Source: DASPJR01 sp035628505 (GTDB lineage: Bacteria; Planctomycetota; SZUA-567; H5-PLA8). Taken from it: a stretch of DNA of 64,000 bases. The notes under the pieces are model-generated. The model was not told where the DNA came from, searched no databases, and saw only the letters and a list, made by a program, of their open reading frames with translations. The DNA is taken from the NCBI GenBank assembly GCA_035628505.1, contig DASPJR010000221.1, forward strand, positions 29,632 to 93,631. Reading direction: 5' to 3'. This document shows, one piece after another, positions 24,489 to 33,228 of this stretch. Each line of letters opens with the position of its first letter. The stretch's first letter is position 1. A program made the position numbers and the translations under genes.

Positions 24489-25913
24489 TTACGACAGGAT
24501 GCCTTTCACGACATGGCCTGCCACATCGGTGAGGCGGAAATCGCGTCCGGCATAGCGGTACGTAAGTTTCTCATGATCGACGCCGAAGAGATGAAGAATT
24601 GTCGCGTGCAGATCATGCATGTGGACCTTGTCCTTCACCGCTTCGAAGCCGTATTCATCCGTCTCGCCCCACGCGACGCCTTTCTTCACGCCCGCGCCCG
24701 CCAGCCAGACGGTGAATCCCGTCGGATTGTGATCGCGCCCATCACGGCCGTCGCTGAATGGCGTGCGTCCGAACTCACCGCCCCACCATACGAGCGTGTC
24801 CTCGAGCAGCCCGCGCGCTTCAAGGTCCTGCAGCAGGCCCATGACGGGCTTGTCCACCGCGCGCGCATGCTTTTCATGCGCCTTCAAGTTGGAATGCTGA
24901 TCCCAACGCGGGTTGCTGCCGTTGTCGGAGTAATTCACCTGGACAAAGCGCGTGCCGCGTTCGCACAGACGCCGCGCGATCAGGCACTGCCGGCCGTAGT
25001 CGTCTGTTTCTTTTTCGCCGATGCCGTAGAGCTTTAACGTTTCCGGCGTTTCGCTGGAGATGTCGGTCACTTCCGGCGCGTGCATCTGCATGCGGTAAGC
25101 GAGCTCGAAGGAATTGATCGCTGCTTCGACTTCGTCGTCGCCTTTCGCGTTGCGGGCCTGCTCCCGGTTCAGCGCCTGAAGAAGCTCAAACTGCTTTTTC
25201 TGCTGCTCGGGCGGGAGCAGCTCGTTGGTCACGTGCCGGAATTTCACCTGAGTGGCCGGCGCAGTTGCACGGCCGATCGCCGTGCCCTGGTAGACGGCGG
25301 GCAGAAATGCATTCGAGTAATTGCGCGGTCCGCCCATGTTCTGCGTCGGGCTGATCGTGACGAAGCCGGGGAGGTTCTGATTCTCCGTTCCCAATCCGTA
25401 GGTCAGCCAGGAGCCTATCGACGGCCGGATAAAAGCCGTCGCGCCGGTGTGCAGGAACAGCGTCGCAGGCCCGTGTGCGACGCCTTCGGTGTGCACGCTG
25501 CGGATGAAACAAAGCTTGTCAACATGCTTGGCGGTTTCAGGAAAGAGCTCCGACACCCAGCGGCCGCTCTGGCCGTACTGTGCGAATTTCCATGGGGACT
25601 TCAAGACCGTGCGCGGCTGGACCTTGCGCGTCCGGGCGACATTGAATTCGACTTTCTTTCCGTCGTCCGCCTCCAATTTCGGCTTGGGATCGAAGGTATC
25701 GATGTGGCTCGGTCCGCCCTGCATGAACAGGAAAATGATGCGCTTGGCTTTAGGAGCGAAGTGCGGCGCCTTGGGCGCGAGCGGACCGGCTTTCTTCTCC
25801 GCGCCGTACGCATTCGACATCATGCTTGCCAGCGCCAGAGAGCCGAAGCCGCAGGCGAGCTTGCCAAGCAGTTCGCGGCGCGAAGGCTGCTGAATCAAAT
25901 CGTGTTCGCACAT
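24489..25913 (-). CDS. DUF1501 protein (sulfatase-like), Tat-type leader
   Basis: Residues 11-35 form a Tat-like leader (SRRELLGKLACGFGSLALAS). The rest follows the DUF1501 pattern: FLFMQGGPSHIDTFDPKP, AHGPATLFLHTG, LPGFVTISP, CERGTRFVQVNYSDNG, WWGGEFGRTPFSDG and DHNPTGFTVWLAGAGVKKG, ending with LHATILHLFGVDHEKLTYR. The Asp/His/Glu positions recall alkaline phosphatase/sulfatase-superfamily metal sites. The biochemical role is not established. In PVC genomes it is paired with the DUF1549/DUF1553 protein, as here, with 16 bp between them and a GGAGGA ribosome-binding site. Confidence 0.93.
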   Translation of the reverse strand: MCEHDLIQQPSRRELLGKLACGFGSLALASMMSNAYGAEKKAGPLAPKAPHFAPKAKRIIFLFMQGGPSHIDTFDPKPKLEADDGKKVEFNVARTRKVQPRTVLKSPWKFAQYGQSGRWVSELFPETAKHVDKLCFIRSVHTEGVAHGPATLFLHTGATAFIRPSIGSWLTYGLGTENQNLPGFVTISPTQNMGGPRNYSNAFLPAVYQGTAIGRATAPATQVKFRHVTNELLPPEQQKKQFELLQALNREQARNAKGDDEVEAAINSFELAYRMQMHAPEVTDISSETPETLKLYGIGEKETDDYGRQCLIARRLCERGTRFVQVNYSDNGSNPRWDQHSNLKAHEKHARAVDKPVMGLLQDLEARGLLEDTLVWWGGEFGRTPFSDGRDGRDHNPTGFTVWLAGAGVKKGVAWGETDEYGFEAVKDKVHMHDLHATILHLFGVDHEKLTYRYAGRDFRLTDVAGHVVKGILS

Positions 25914-25929
25914 CGTCCACTATCCTCCG

Positions 25930-28926
25930 TCAATCGATGAAACGGAAATCGACGCACGCAAAGAGCGCCTGATAAAACTGCGCCCACGCCGCGGTCGCTT
26001 CGGGCGAATTGCCGTTGGCATTCGCCAGGAAATTTTCAGCCAGCTTGAGTTCTTCTGCCGATGGCGGCCGGCCAAGCGCGCGTGCATACGCCCGCTGTAT
26101 GCGCGCGGTACCTGCCGGCGCCTCTGCCACGAGTCGTTTTGCGGCCTCGCGCGACTGTTCGACGGCGAACGGGCTGTTCATGAAGAACAGCGCCTGCGTG
26201 GCAAGAATGCTCGTGTTGCGGACACCGACCACCAGGTTCGGGTCGGCGAAATCAAAAACCTCGAGCATGCTGTCAATTGTCTCGCGCTCAATTGGCATGT
26301 AGACGGTGCGCCGGTTTGCCTTGGGCTTTTCATAATTCAGGCGCAGGAGGGAAGCGGTGGGAGGTGTCAAGTCAAGCTGGCCGCTGTTGGCGAGCATGGC
26401 ATCCCGGAGCGCTTCGACATCAAGGCGCCGGCGGTTATAGCGCGCCAGCAGACGGTTATCGGGATCAACTTTCGCCGCATCGGCGCGAGCCGCGCCGGAA
26501 ACCTGGTAGGTGCTGGATAGAACGATGCTGCGAACGAGTTGCTTTATTGACCAGTTCTTAGCCACGAATTGCCTCGCGAGATAATCGAGCAGTTCGGGAT
26601 GAGACGGCGTTTCGCCCGTCAGGCCAAAGTTGTCCGTGGAGCGCACAAGGCCTGCGCCGAAGAGATGATGCCAGACCCGGTTGACCATCACGCGGGAGGT
26701 CAGCGGATTGCGCGGATCGGTGATCCAGTCCGCCAGCTCGATTCGGCCGCTCTGTTTTGACGTCACTGCCTGCGACGGGAAGGGCGCGAGAGCCAGGAAG
26801 CCGCGCTGGACGGGCTGGCCGAGGCGGTGAACGTCACCACGAATGCAGACATTGTAGTCGCCTGTTTGCTCTTCGTCCTTTACGGCCAGCGCCACCGGCC
26901 CCACGGGTGCTTTCTTTTTCAGCTCTGTAATTTCTTTCTCGAGCTTGTCCAGCATCGCCTTTTCCTGGTCATCGGTGCGCACGACCGTTGCCGGTTTTGC
27001 AGGAACTGGATCGGTGCCCGCCACCGGCTTGTCGGCTGCCGGCTTCACGGCGACAGCTTTGCCGGTATCGGCTGACGCGGGATCGACACTGATGAACTGC
27101 ACGCTGTCAACAATGACGTGGCCGTTGGTGCCCGTGTTGCTGATCGTCACCGAACCGTCATTGCCGGCACTAAAAGGGAAGGTGCCGATCGATACGTAGA
27201 GATTGTCAATTGGCGGCGGAATCCGCTGATTGACTGTAACCGTCTTCTCGCCGTCGGCATACTGGACGATCACTGGAACGTTGTCAGCACGCGTGTGTGT
27301 CGAAGTGTACGACACGCGCACCTCGTACAGACCCCCGGCGGCAAACGTCGGCGCGAAGGAGACGATCATTTCTCCTTTCTGCTTGTTATTGTCGTGGATG
27401 TAGCCCTCGCCAACATAGCGGCCCATATACGTGGACTTGATCCAGCTGCCGATGATGTTGGCTTGCGAATCATCCAGCACGATACCAGGTAGCGATGCCG
27501 GATCTGTTGCTTTCTTCTCTGCATCGGCCGCTTTGCCCGTTGGCGGAGGAGCGGGCGCCGTGGCCACTACTGTGGCAGGCGGAGCCGCGACGTCGACCTT
27601 CGGCTTTTCCTTTCCCGCTGCGTTCGCTTTCACGTCGACGCGCAGGCTGTGCAGCTTCTGCTCCAGCGCCGCGACGATCTTGTCGTGCTCCTTGATCTTC
27701 TGCTCCATCTCCGCGTCCAGCGGCAGGCCGCTCTGTACCACGCCCGAGACGTTTCCGGGTGTGAGCGTCTTCGTGCTGCGGAAGATGCCCGCCAGCGCGT
27801 AATACTCGCGCGTCGTGATGGGGTCGAACTTGTGATCATGGCAGCGTGCGCAGCCGATGGTCATGCCAAGCATGACTTTGCCTATCGTATCGATCTGCTC
27901 ATCGACGACGTCCATGCGCAGCAGATCCTTGTCCTGCGTGTCGAGATTTTTCGGGCCGATGGCGAGGAAGCCTGTGGCGACAATGTTCTCGCCGCGCTCG
28001 TTGAAATCGGTGGCCGGCAGCAGATCTCCAGCAAGCTGTTCGCGGATGAAGCGGTCGTACGGCTTATCCTTGTTGAACGCATTGATGACGTACTCACGGT
28101 ACCGCCAGGCATTGTTCAAAGGAACGATGCGGCCGCCGCCGGCCGATTCAGCGTACCGCGCCAGGTCCAGCCAGTGCCGGCCCCAGCGTTCTCCGAAGTG
28201 TGGCGACGCCAGCAGCCGATCGACAACTTTTTCGAACGCGTTGGGTGATTCATCGTTGATAAATGAATCGATCTGCTCGGGCGTGGGCGGCAGTCCGGTC
28301 AGGTCGAAGCTAACACGGCGCAGCAGCCGGCGCTTGTCCGCGCGCTGACCGGGCTGAAGGTTCTTTGCTTCAAGCGCCGCCGCAATGTAATTATCGATCG
28401 GGCTCTGCGGCCAGGCGGCATTTTTTACAGCGGGCGGAGGCGTCTCTTTAAGCGGCTGGAAGGCCCAGTGTTCCTTGCGCAGCTTGTCGTAATCAAGTTT
28501 CTTTTCCTCGACGACCGCATGCGTCTCCTTTTCGTTGGGCCACACCGCACCTTTTTTAACCCAGGCGATGAAATCCTGGATCATCTCATCAGGCAACTTG
28601 TTGTCCGGCGGCATCTGTAGATCGGGGTTTTTGTAAACGATCGCTTCGATAATCAGGCTTTTTTCCGGATCGCCCGGAACGATGCCGGGACCGGTTTCGC
28701 CGCCGCGCTGAAGGGCGTTACGGTTGTCGACGCGCAGCTTTCCTTTGATCTTCTCCGATTTTGCCGAGTGGCACTTGTAACAGTGCTCTATCAGCGCCGG
28801 CCTGATCTTTTTCTCGAAGAATTCGATGCTCGCTGCATCGCTTTCCGCGCCAGACGCAGAGAAGGGATGAAGCAACGCAGCGGCTGCAAGCAGCGTGAAG
28901 GGCAGGGTGGAGCGGAGTCTCAGCAT
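25930..28926 (-). CDS. DUF1549/DUF1553 (PSD1) protein with planctomycete cytochrome c and golvesin-like insert
   Basis: A signal peptide (LPFTLLAAAALLHPFSASG) precedes a planctomycete cytochrome c domain with heme motif CYKCH at residues 49-53. DUF1549 follows (LLRRVSFDLTGLPPT, RWGRHWLDLARYAES, IGCARCHDHKFDPIT). Between DUF1549 and DUF1553 lies an extra beta domain at about 480-625 (GSWIKSTYMGRYVGEGY, YEVRVSYTSTHTRADNVPV, VIVDSVQF) that looks like a golvesin C-terminal-like, carbohydrate-binding-type module. DUF1553 ends the protein (LTSRVMVNRVWHHLFG, GETPSHPELLDYLA). A role in extracellular polymer degradation is suspected in the family, not proven. It is the first gene of the operon. Confidence 0.92.
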   Translation of the reverse strand: MLRLRSTLPFTLLAAAALLHPFSASGAESDAASIEFFEKKIRPALIEHCYKCHSAKSEKIKGKLRVDNRNALQRGGETGPGIVPGDPEKSLIIEAIVYKNPDLQMPPDNKLPDEMIQDFIAWVKKGAVWPNEKETHAVVEEKKLDYDKLRKEHWAFQPLKETPPPAVKNAAWPQSPIDNYIAAALEAKNLQPGQRADKRRLLRRVSFDLTGLPPTPEQIDSFINDESPNAFEKVVDRLLASPHFGERWGRHWLDLARYAESAGGGRIVPLNNAWRYREYVINAFNKDKPYDRFIREQLAGDLLPATDFNERGENIVATGFLAIGPKNLDTQDKDLLRMDVVDEQIDTIGKVMLGMTIGCARCHDHKFDPITTREYYALAGIFRSTKTLTPGNVSGVVQSGLPLDAEMEQKIKEHDKIVAALEQKLHSLRVDVKANAAGKEKPKVDVAAPPATVVATAPAPPPTGKAADAEKKATDPASLPGIVLDDSQANIIGSWIKSTYMGRYVGEGYIHDNNKQKGEMIVSFAPTFAAGGLYEVRVSYTSTHTRADNVPVIVQYADGEKTVTVNQRIPPPIDNLYVSIGTFPFSAGNDGSVTISNTGTNGHVIVDSVQFISVDPASADTGKAVAVKPAADKPVAGTDPVPAKPATVVRTDDQEKAMLDKLEKEITELKKKAPVGPVALAVKDEEQTGDYNVCIRGDVHRLGQPVQRGFLALAPFPSQAVTSKQSGRIELADWITDPRNPLTSRVMVNRVWHHLFGAGLVRSTDNFGLTGETPSHPELLDYLARQFVAKNWSIKQLVRSIVLSSTYQVSGAARADAAKVDPDNRLLARYNRRRLDVEALRDAMLANSGQLDLTPPTASLLRLNYEKPKANRRTVYMPIERETIDSMLEVFDFADPNLVVGVRNTSILATQALFFMNSPFAVEQSREAAKRLVAEAPAGTARIQRAYARALGRPPSAEELKLAENFLANANGNSPEATAAWAQFYQALFACVDFRFID

Positions 28927-29221
28927 GTGAGGTCGCCTTGGGCCTTGTTCTAAATGACGTTTACACCCTGATTACTCCTCTATTTGACTATTGTGCATGA
29001 AAGTCATACGCGTACGGACTTGTTTAAAAATATTTTCTTGCAACTGCGGCTGCGGACTCTGCTGTAACTTGTTCGCAGAAAAGATATTGCATCAACAGGA
29101 AAGTGTCCGCGCAAGGCGGCAAAAAAAATAATCTGGCAGGACTGCCGCGGGATTTCCTCAGTTTGCGCGCAGGAAGGGAGTCGCTAGCATCGCGTCGACC
29201 CGATTAGACAAGGACTTGCAC

Positions 29222-30664
29222 ATGAATCCGCTTGTTGTGCTGGCGTTCGGCATCGCCGTGGTTGTCGGCAGTATTCTCGTGCTGCGGATCCATGCTTTTC
29301 TGGCCCTGATTCTTGGCGCGCTCCTGGTCGCCAGTCTTACCACCGCTCCACAGTTGGAAGCCTACGCCCGATCCAGAAAGATGTCTGAGAAAGAAACACA
29401 GAGCCTGGCAAATTCTTCCGTGGGCATACGCGTCACGAAAGAGTTTGGCAACGCCTGCGGGCGCATCGGTATCTTGATCGCACTAGCGTCGATTGTCGGA
29501 AAATGCTTGATGGACAGCGGCGCAGCCGACCGCATTGTCCGGTCCATTACCGGTGTTCTGGGAGAACGACACGCGCCGCTTGGCTTCCTCATCAGCGGTT
29601 ACGTGCTTGGCATTCCAATTTTCTTTGACACCGTTTTCCTGCTTATGGTGCCGTTGTGCAAAGCCATGTGGATGCGCACGCGCAAGCGCTACACGCTTTA
29701 TATCCTGGCGGTCATCGCGGGCGGGAGCATGACCCATTCGCTCGTGCCGCCGACTCCCGGGCCGCTGATGGTTGCCGGAGAACTTAAAGTCGACATCGGC
29801 ATCATGATTCTGATGGGCTGCTTCGTCGGTGCGCTCACTGCGTTCATCGGCTTGCTTTATGCATACTGGATTGACCACCGCCTGCAGATCCCTGTCCGCG
29901 ACACGGAGCAGGCGCTTGCCGAACTGGAAGCGGTTAGCCGCCGGGACGAGCGCGAGCTTCCGCCTCTCTGGATGGCGCTCGCGCCCGTACTCATGCCTGT
30001 TCTTTTCATCGGTGCCACGACGCTGGTGGAGATGCTCTGGAAACCGGCGCAGATCAACGCGCTTTCAGCGCAGGCGCAGCAGATCATCGCGGTCATCAAG
30101 TGGCTGGGTGATCCGAATATTGCCCTGACTGTGGCGACGGCACTCGCGATGATCATGCTGATCTACATCAAGCGCCCGGGCACAAAGCAACTCACGGCGG
30201 CGATGAACGAATCACTCGCGGACGGGGGCCAGATTTTGCTGCTCACCGCAGCCGGTGGAGCCTTTGGCGGAATGCTGCAGCAGACCGGAGTGGGTGCCGA
30301 AATTCAATCGTTCATCGCTGGAAAAAGCGGCGCGGTCCTCCCCATTGCCTTCCTGGTAACCGTGCTCGTGCGCGCTGCGCAGGGTTCAGCGACGGTCGCG
30401 ATGATTACCGCAGTGGGGATGTTCGCAAGCATTGCCACACCGGAACAGCTTGGTTTTCATCCGGTCTACCTGGCCATCGCCATTGGCTGCGGCTCCAAGC
30501 CACTGGCGTGGATGAACGATAGCGGCTTCTGGGTTATCGGGAAAATGAGCGGCATGACGGAAAGCGAAACGCTGAAGACGTTTTCTGCTCAGACGTCCAT
30601 CGAGGGGCTCGCCGGCCTTCTGATCACGATGCTGCTGTCCAAAGTGCTGCCGATGGCGGGTTAA
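29222..30664 (+). CDS. GntP-family gluconate/hydroxy acid permease
   Basis: The ATG at 29222 has AAGGA at 29210-29214. About 12 membrane helices span 480 residues. Family marks: GLGxIG-type start segments, YVLGIPIFFDTVFLLMVPL, GGSMTHSLVPPTPGP, LLLTAAGGAFGGMLQQTGVG and VRAAQGSATVAMITA, ending with CGSKPLAWMNDSGFWVIGKM. These are the conserved loops of GntP transporters, which import gluconate, glycerate or related hydroxy acids with protons. It converges on an aldolase/dehydrogenase pair that could use the imported acid. Confidence 0.93.
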   Translation: MNPLVVLAFGIAVVVGSILVLRIHAFLALILGALLVASLTTAPQLEAYARSRKMSEKETQSLANSSVGIRVTKEFGNACGRIGILIALASIVGKCLMDSGAADRIVRSITGVLGERHAPLGFLISGYVLGIPIFFDTVFLLMVPLCKAMWMRTRKRYTLYILAVIAGGSMTHSLVPPTPGPLMVAGELKVDIGIMILMGCFVGALTAFIGLLYAYWIDHRLQIPVRDTEQALAELEAVSRRDERELPPLWMALAPVLMPVLFIGATTLVEMLWKPAQINALSAQAQQIIAVIKWLGDPNIALTVATALAMIMLIYIKRPGTKQLTAAMNESLADGGQILLLTAAGGAFGGMLQQTGVGAEIQSFIAGKSGAVLPIAFLVTVLVRAAQGSATVAMITAVGMFASIATPEQLGFHPVYLAIAIGCGSKPLAWMNDSGFWVIGKMSGMTESETLKTFSAQTSIEGLAGLLITMLLSKVLPMAG

Positions 30665-30677
30665 ATCTAAAGTCTGT

Positions 30678-31472
30678 TCAGTACTTCGCCACGGCGGCGC
30701 CAGCACCGAGCCCAAGTGTTTTAGCGGTTTCCTGTGCCTTGGCGAGCATCATGCCGACTTCGCTGGCCACGGCGATGAACTGAAAGCCTTCCTCGATGCG
30801 CTTTTTGGCCATGGCCGCGTCGGCCACATGAATGCCGGGCGCAATGCCGTTCTTCTTCGCCACGCTGACGACTTTTTTCAGCGCGTCATTGAATCGCGGA
30901 TCGGCGCTGTCGAATCCTGGCTTCTGGTTCATGGAGGCCAGGAGATCATTGGGTCCAATGAACATCGCATCGATGCCGGGCACTTTCGCGATTTCTTCGA
31001 GCGCCTCGATGCCAATGACGTGCTCGGCCATGACGACCACGAGAATCTCTTCGTTCGCCGCCTGGTAATACGTGCCCGGGTCGGTGTTGAAGCTGATCGC
31101 GTGGAGTTGCCCGCCGACAGAGCGCATGCCTTTGGGCGCGTAGCGCGCGGCTTCGACGGCCGCGCGCGCTTCGGCGGCTGAGTTCACCATCGGGACAATG
31201 ATGCCCCAGGCGCCGTTGTCGAGAACGCGCTTAATGTTTTCGCCCGTGTTCCACGGCACGCGCGCGAGTGGGGCGGGGCCCTCCGACGCCGTGGCCGCAA
31301 AACTCAGCGCGGCGGTCTCGAAGTTGGTGGGTGTGTGTTCGAGATCGACCGTGAGCCAATCAAAGCCCACGCGCGCCATCAAGCGCGCTGCGACCGGATC
31401 AGGAAGCGAAAGCCACGTGCCGAGACTGACTTCACCGCGCTTGAGTTTGGCCCGAACATGATTTTTGCGCAT
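30678..31472 (-). CDS. HpcH/HpaI family class II aldolase
   Basis: The start at MRKNHVRAKL has GGAG upstream; the frame extends eight codons further. The motifs fit the HpcH/HpaI family: GTWLSLPDP, FDWLTVDLEHTP, PLARVPW, GIIVPMVNSAAEA, MAEHVIGIEALEEI with the metal-binding Glu, and AMFIGPNDLLASM with the metal-binding Asp. The family cleaves 2-keto-3-deoxy sugar acids or 4-hydroxy-2-oxo acids to pyruvate and an aldehyde. It is 49 bp downstream of a dehydrogenase on the same strand; together with GntP opposite they suggest sugar-acid catabolism. Confidence 0.9.
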   Translation of the reverse strand: MRKNHVRAKLKRGEVSLGTWLSLPDPVAARLMARVGFDWLTVDLEHTPTNFETAALSFAATASEGPAPLARVPWNTGENIKRVLDNGAWGIIVPMVNSAAEARAAVEAARYAPKGMRSVGGQLHAISFNTDPGTYYQAANEEILVVVMAEHVIGIEALEEIAKVPGIDAMFIGPNDLLASMNQKPGFDSADPRFNDALKKVVSVAKKNGIAPGIHVADAAMAKKRIEEGFQFIAVASEVGMMLAKAQETAKTLGLGAGAAVAKY

Positions 31473-31521
31473 CGCTACTCCGTGTCCAGTTGTCACGCGT
31501 CGCTCGACGAGAATTAAGCAT

Positions 31522-32532
31522 TCAATTCAGTTTTGCCCGCAACGCCGGGGATTCAAAAACGTTCGCGTCAACCACGTACTGCGGCCTGCGGCCGTTCATC
31601 AGATCCACGATTGCCTGTGCCGACGCACGGCTGACCTGCTCGCCGGTCTCACGCGCGAACGCCGCCTGGTGCGGCGTGAAAAGCAGATTCGGCGCGCTGC
31701 GGAAAGGATGCTCGGAAGGGAGGGGCTCGGTGACAAACGTGTCCACCGCCGCGCCTGCGATCCATCCTTCTTTTAGTGCCTTTACCAATGCTGCTTCGTC
31801 GATATGCGCACCGCGCGCGGTGTTGATCAGATATGCGCTGCGCTTCATCTTTCGCAGCTGCGCTTCGCCGATCATGTTCTTTGTTTCTGGCGTGAGGGCG
31901 GCATGCAGGGAGACGAAATCGCTCTGCTCGAGCAGTTCATCCAGCGAGACAAATTTTACGCCTAGCTTTTCAGCATCGGGATTTTTCATGACATCGTGCC
32001 CCAGCAGTCGCATCTCAAACCCGGATGCCCGACGCGCCATGGCCTGGCCGATGCGGCCGCAACCGATGATTCCAAGCGTCTTGCGTGCGATATCGTGCCC
32101 CCACGCCGCGGCCCAGCGGCCTTCCTGCATGCAGAGGTGTCCTTCGTGAATGCGCCGCGCGATCCCGAGCATCAGCGCGAAAGCGTAATCGGCGACAGCG
32201 TCGTTCAGCATTCCCGGCGTAAAGGCGACGACCACGCCCGCCGCTGTCGCTGCGGCGACGTCCACCGAGTCATATCCAACGCCCCAGCGCGAGACAATTT
32301 TCAGATTGCGTGCGGCTGGCGAGGAAAACACTTCCGCCGTGAATTTGTCAGGACTGCAGAGCACGGCATCGATGCCCTCGAGTTGAGGCAGGAGGCCTGC
32401 CGTCGCGAGCGGGCCTTTTTTCTGTGAATGCACCAGCCCGCAGCCGGCCTTGTTCAGAAGATCGATCGCCGGTGCGCCTACATCCGCCAGAGCGCGCGCG
32501 GTAAGCAGTACTTTCCAGGGTTTTGTGTTCAT
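31522..32532 (-). CDS. D-2-hydroxyacid dehydrogenase (3-phosphoglycerate dehydrogenase-like)
   Basis: At 336 residues it fits the D-isomer-specific 2-hydroxyacid dehydrogenases. The Rossmann motif is TLGIIGCGRIGQAMA; the catalytic Arg is in INTARGAHIDE, the Glu in DTFVTEPLPSEHP, and the His in LLFTPHQAAF. VSRWGVGYDSVD and TPGMLNDAVADYAF are typical of the phosphoglycerate dehydrogenase branch. A substrate such as glycerate, hydroxypyruvate or glyoxylate fits the neighbouring aldolase and permease. It is not a full-length SerA with ACT domain. It is divergent from the stress protein gene at 32720. Confidence 0.9.
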   Translation of the reverse strand: MNTKPWKVLLTARALADVGAPAIDLLNKAGCGLVHSQKKGPLATAGLLPQLEGIDAVLCSPDKFTAEVFSSPAARNLKIVSRWGVGYDSVDVAAATAAGVVVAFTPGMLNDAVADYAFALMLGIARRIHEGHLCMQEGRWAAAWGHDIARKTLGIIGCGRIGQAMARRASGFEMRLLGHDVMKNPDAEKLGVKFVSLDELLEQSDFVSLHAALTPETKNMIGEAQLRKMKRSAYLINTARGAHIDEAALVKALKEGWIAGAAVDTFVTEPLPSEHPFRSAPNLLFTPHQAAFARETGEQVSRASAQAIVDLMNGRRPQYVVDANVFESPALRAKLN

Positions 32533-32719
32533 GCTGGAAGATTACCTTCTGCAGGCGTGTTCAACAATGGCAGGAGTTTCTCGTAGTGTCTTTTCCGGAA
32601 GGGCAGAATTCGCTTCTCAGATTTGCAAAGCGCATTCGTGCCGTGCACAGGCCAGCCGGCATATATCTAAGGCATGGGGCTTGCAGTGTGTTGTGAGGGG
32701 CCCAATAAAGGAGCAGCAC

Positions 32720-33187
32720 ATGGAGCTAAAACGCATTCTCGTTCCCAGCGATCTATCCGACAACGCGGAGGCTGTTATGCCGTTCGCAGGGGATCTGGCG
32801 CGGAAATACCAGGGTGAGATCAGCCTGGTTCACGTGTTTGAACGGGACTACTACGCCACCGCCGCGGCCGCTGAAGGCATCGTTGTGGGCGCCTCGGAAT
32901 GGCTCAACGGCATTCGCAGCCAGCGCGAAAAGCATCTCAATGAGGTGGCCGCACGCTTTAGTGCCCAGGAGAAAGTCACGGTTCGCTCGGTGCTGCTGGA
33001 CGGCAACACAATCGAAGAGATTCTCAGATTTGTGCAGGACCAGAGCATCGATTGCATGATCGTCTCGACGCACGGACGCACGGGCCTTTCGCACCTTCTG
33101 CTGGGAAGCATCGCCGAGAAGCTTGTGCGGCTCTCGCCATGCCCGGTGATTTCGATTCGCCCTCAATCGATGGTGCGGAAAATGTGA
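32720..33187 (+). CDS. universal stress protein (UspA family)
   Basis: The ATG at 32720 has AAAGGAG at 32707-32713. The protein is a single 155-residue Usp domain: KRILVPSDLSDNAEAV at the first strand, ISLVHVF, VRSVLLDGN, CMIVSTHGRTG and the ATP-binding loop GLSHLLLGSIAEKLVRLSPCPV shortened to G-x2-G-x9-G-S type spacing. Such proteins bind ATP and accumulate under starvation or oxidative stress. The exact role here is unknown. Confidence 0.93.
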   Translation: MELKRILVPSDLSDNAEAVMPFAGDLARKYQGEISLVHVFERDYYATAAAAEGIVVGASEWLNGIRSQREKHLNEVAARFSAQEKVTVRSVLLDGNTIEEILRFVQDQSIDCMIVSTHGRTGLSHLLLGSIAEKLVRLSPCPVISIRPQSMVRKM

Positions 33188-33228
33188 CGCTTCGCGGGCG
33201 CCACATTGGAGGAATTCAGTTCCTTGCG

